A stretch of DNA of 6,751 nt, from assembly GCA_946479015.1 (NCBI GenBank), contig CAMLEQ010000218.1:1-6751 (forward strand), in the 5' to 3' direction. Shown here one piece after another: positions 5,353 through 6,751 of this stretch (position 1 is the first letter of the stretch; each line of letters opens with the position of its first letter). Under the pieces are notes generated by a model, which was not told the DNA's origin, searched no databases, and saw only the letters and a list, made by a program, of their open reading frames with translations. The DNA comes from an uncultured Gemmatimonadota bacterium (GTDB taxonomy: Bacteria > Gemmatimonadota > Gemmatimonadetes > Gemmatimonadales > Gemmatimonadaceae). Both the position numbers and the translations under genes were made by a program.

Positions 5353-6575
5353 CCGCGACGACCACTCCTCGCCGCGCCGCGCGCGCCATCGCCGGCAGCG
5401 CGCTCGCCCTCGCGTCGCTCGCAACCGCCGCGCCCCTCGCCGCCCAGCAGCCGCTCGGCGGACGCGTCGGCGGGGAGCTCCAGCCCACGTTCGAGCAGTG
5501 GAGCTTCGGCTGCTGCACCGATCCCTCTGGCATCGTGAACGTGAAGAGCGCCACGCAGCTCAGCGTCCCCCTGGTCGCCGTCGTCCCGCTCGGCCGCCGC
5601 GCCACGCTCGATGCCTACGTGGGCTGGATGCACGGCGACGTGAAGCTCCGCGACGCCGCCGGCACCACGCTCTCGCTCGACGGCCTCACCGACACCCGGC
5701 TCCGCGCCAGCGTGCGCCTGGCCGGCGATGCGCTCCTCGCCACCTTCGGCGCGAACCTCCCCACGGGGAAGACGAGCCTCGACGGCGAGGAGCTGGGCGC
5801 GCTTCGCGTGCTCGGCGCGCCGGCGCTGCGCTTCCAGACGCCTTCGTTAGGCACCGGGTGGGGCGGGACCACGGGGCTCGTCTACACCACGCGCCTCGCC
5901 GGATGGTCGTGGGGGATCGGCGCGTCGTACGAGTACCGCGGCCGCTACTCTCCCGCGCAGGCGGCGGCGCTCGGCCTCGGCGACGGCGACATCGACCTCC
6001 GCCCCGGCCAGGCGATCCGCGTTTCGGTGGGCACCGACGGGCTCGTGGGCTCGAGCGCGATGGCGCTGAGCCTCTCGTCCACGTTCTACACCAGCGACCG
6101 CGTCTCTCTCGACGCCGGTGGTCCCACTGTCTCCAGCGGTCCCGCTCCCGACGCCATCACCCTCGGCCCCATGCTCACCGCCGAGTGGCAGTGGCGGCTG
6201 GCGTCCCCCATATTCCGGGAGTTGCACGTGTTCGCCTTCGACCGCTACCGCACGAAGTACAAGCGCGGCGGGGAGACCGTGGATGGCACGAGCGGGAACG
6301 AGCTCGAGCTGGGCGCGCAGGGGCTGGTGCCGCTGTCGCCGCGCCTCTCGCTCGTGACCGGGCTCACCGGGCGCCACCACACCGGGCTCTCGGTGGACGA
6401 CGCGCTCGCCACCGCGGCGATCGTGGCGGGAGGGGTGAACGTGGGGCTCGCGTGGGACGCGGGGCGCGTCACGCTCCGCCCCACCATCGGCGCGGAATTC
6501 GGGCGCATGGATACCGGCGGCGAGAAGCTCGGCGTGCACGAGCTCCAGGCGTCCTTCACCATCACCCCTCGCTGA
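5349..6575 (+). CDS. Predicted outer-membrane beta-barrel protein, function unknown
   Basis: A 408-aa protein with a Sec signal peptide: basic RRAAR, hydrophobic IAGSALALASLATAA, likely cleavage near PLAA/QQ at residues 31-33. The mature part is Gly- and aromatic-rich with many alternating short strands separated by turns, for example ATLDAYVGWMHGDVKL, TRLRASVRLAGDALLATFG, GWSWGIGASYEYRGRY, AMALSLSSTFYTSDRV and the closing ELQASFTITPR, as expected for an outer-membrane barrel. A vicinal Cys pair (FGCCTDPSG) near residues 56-57 may form a disulfide. No specific family is recognised; LPTGKTSLDGEELGAL followed by a Phe/Gly-rich strand recalls transporter-like or MetA-pathway-type outer-membrane proteins only loosely. 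The start ATG overlaps the TGA of the lipoprotein gene (ATGA), implying translational coupling and joint function. A TTA leucine codon at 5847 is unusual for such GC-rich coding DNA. Confidence 0.75.
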   Translation: MTATTTPRRAARAIAGSALALASLATAAPLAAQQPLGGRVGGELQPTFEQWSFGCCTDPSGIVNVKSATQLSVPLVAVVPLGRRATLDAYVGWMHGDVKLRDAAGTTLSLDGLTDTRLRASVRLAGDALLATFGANLPTGKTSLDGEELGALRVLGAPALRFQTPSLGTGWGGTTGLVYTTRLAGWSWGIGASYEYRGRYSPAQAAALGLGDGDIDLRPGQAIRVSVGTDGLVGSSAMALSLSSTFYTSDRVSLDAGGPTVSSGPAPDAITLGPMLTAEWQWRLASPIFRELHVFAFDRYRTKYKRGGETVDGTSGNELELGAQGLVPLSPRLSLVTGLTGRHHTGLSVDDALATAAIVAGGVNVGLAWDAGRVTLRPTIGAEFGRMDTGGEKLGVHELQASFTITPR

Positions 6576-6576
6576 C

Positions 6577-6751
6577 GTGGAAACCGCCGACTTTCTCTCC
6601 ACCGTCCCGCTCCTGAGCGGGATCGACCGGGCCGAGATCGCGCGCTTCGCCGAGCTCACGCGAGAGCGCACGTACCCGCGCGGCAGCGTCATCCTGTTCG
6701 AGGACGACCCCGGGGACTCGCTGTTCATCGTGAAGCGCGGCCGCGTGAAGG
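6577..6751 (+). CDS. Cyclic-nucleotide-binding (Crp/Fnr-type) protein, 5' part only
   Basis: The first 58 codons of a cNMP-binding-domain protein, running off the window. The sequence METADFLSTVPLLSGI, then LTRERTYPRGSVILFEDDPG and DSLFIVKRGRVK is the standard start of this domain: the N-terminal helix with FLxxVPLLxGI, then strands with RGxxIxxEDDPGDSLFIVxxGxVK. The phosphate-binding cassette and any C-terminal helix-turn-helix lie outside, so it could be a Crp/Fnr transcription factor or another cNMP-domain protein. The GTG at 6577 lies one base after the upstream stop, so it is almost certainly in the same operon; no Shine-Dalgarno separate from the upstream gene's end is visible. A sensor in the envelope operon suggests feedback or signal-dependent control. 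Confidence 0.85.
   Translation, partial: METADFLSTVPLLSGIDRAEIARFAELTRERTYPRGSVILFEDDPGDSLFIVKRGRVK

Noticed and set aside
3829..5424. 531-codon minus-strand open frame antisense to the lipoprotein gene
   Set aside because: Gly/Ala/Arg/Glu-rich with no recognisable domain; the plus strand has a signal peptide, lipobox and conserved domain.

Overview
The window is very GC-rich, and the coding frames are strongly GC3-biased. It looks like a Gram-negative bacterium: one gene encodes a lipoprotein with a lipobox and the next a predicted outer-membrane beta-barrel. The high GC, the scarcity of Shine-Dalgarno sites, the GTG starts and the gene content would fit a soil-type lineage such as Gemmatimonadota. 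That placement is inference only; no gene here fixes the phylum.

Layout. (1) 1-191, minus strand: nearly complete ribosomal protein L31 gene (rpmE, zinc-binding type) with a recognisable promoter at 220-249. (2) 192-668: about 480 bases with no convincing protein gene but much nucleic-acid structure. It holds a Z-DNA-type palindrome, a G-quadruplex motif, a minus-strand intrinsic terminator, a leucine-type (class II) tRNA-like gene at 515-598 with an abnormal anticodon arm, and an inverted, partly remodelled copy of the 5' half of that tRNA at 396-429. The two copies share 16 perfectly matching bases. (3) 669-2255, minus strand: group II PLP-dependent amino-acid decarboxylase. (4) 2256-2371: divergent control region with three copies of TCAGACA. 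(5) 2372-3856, plus strand: MocR-type regulator (GntR helix-turn-helix fused to an aminotransferase-like PLP domain), probably controlling the decarboxylase. (6) 3857-4104: intergenic region with a terminator-like hairpin and a promoter with a perfect TTGACA -35 box. (7) 4105 to the window end, plus strand: tight operon of a TPR/CsgG-FlgO-like lipoprotein, a signal-peptide-bearing predicted beta-barrel (ATGA overlap) and the start of a cyclic-nucleotide-binding Crp/Fnr-type protein (1-base gap).

How the parts work together. The decarboxylase and the MocR protein form a classic divergent enzyme/regulator pair, in which the regulator would sense PLP or an amino-acid/amine-PLP adduct. The last three genes look like one transcription unit for an envelope-associated, possibly outer-membrane, assembly with a cNMP-type sensor. 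Neither the substrate of the enzyme nor the cargo or role of the envelope operon can be read from the sequence. The most unusual part is the tRNA-like locus at about 361-601.
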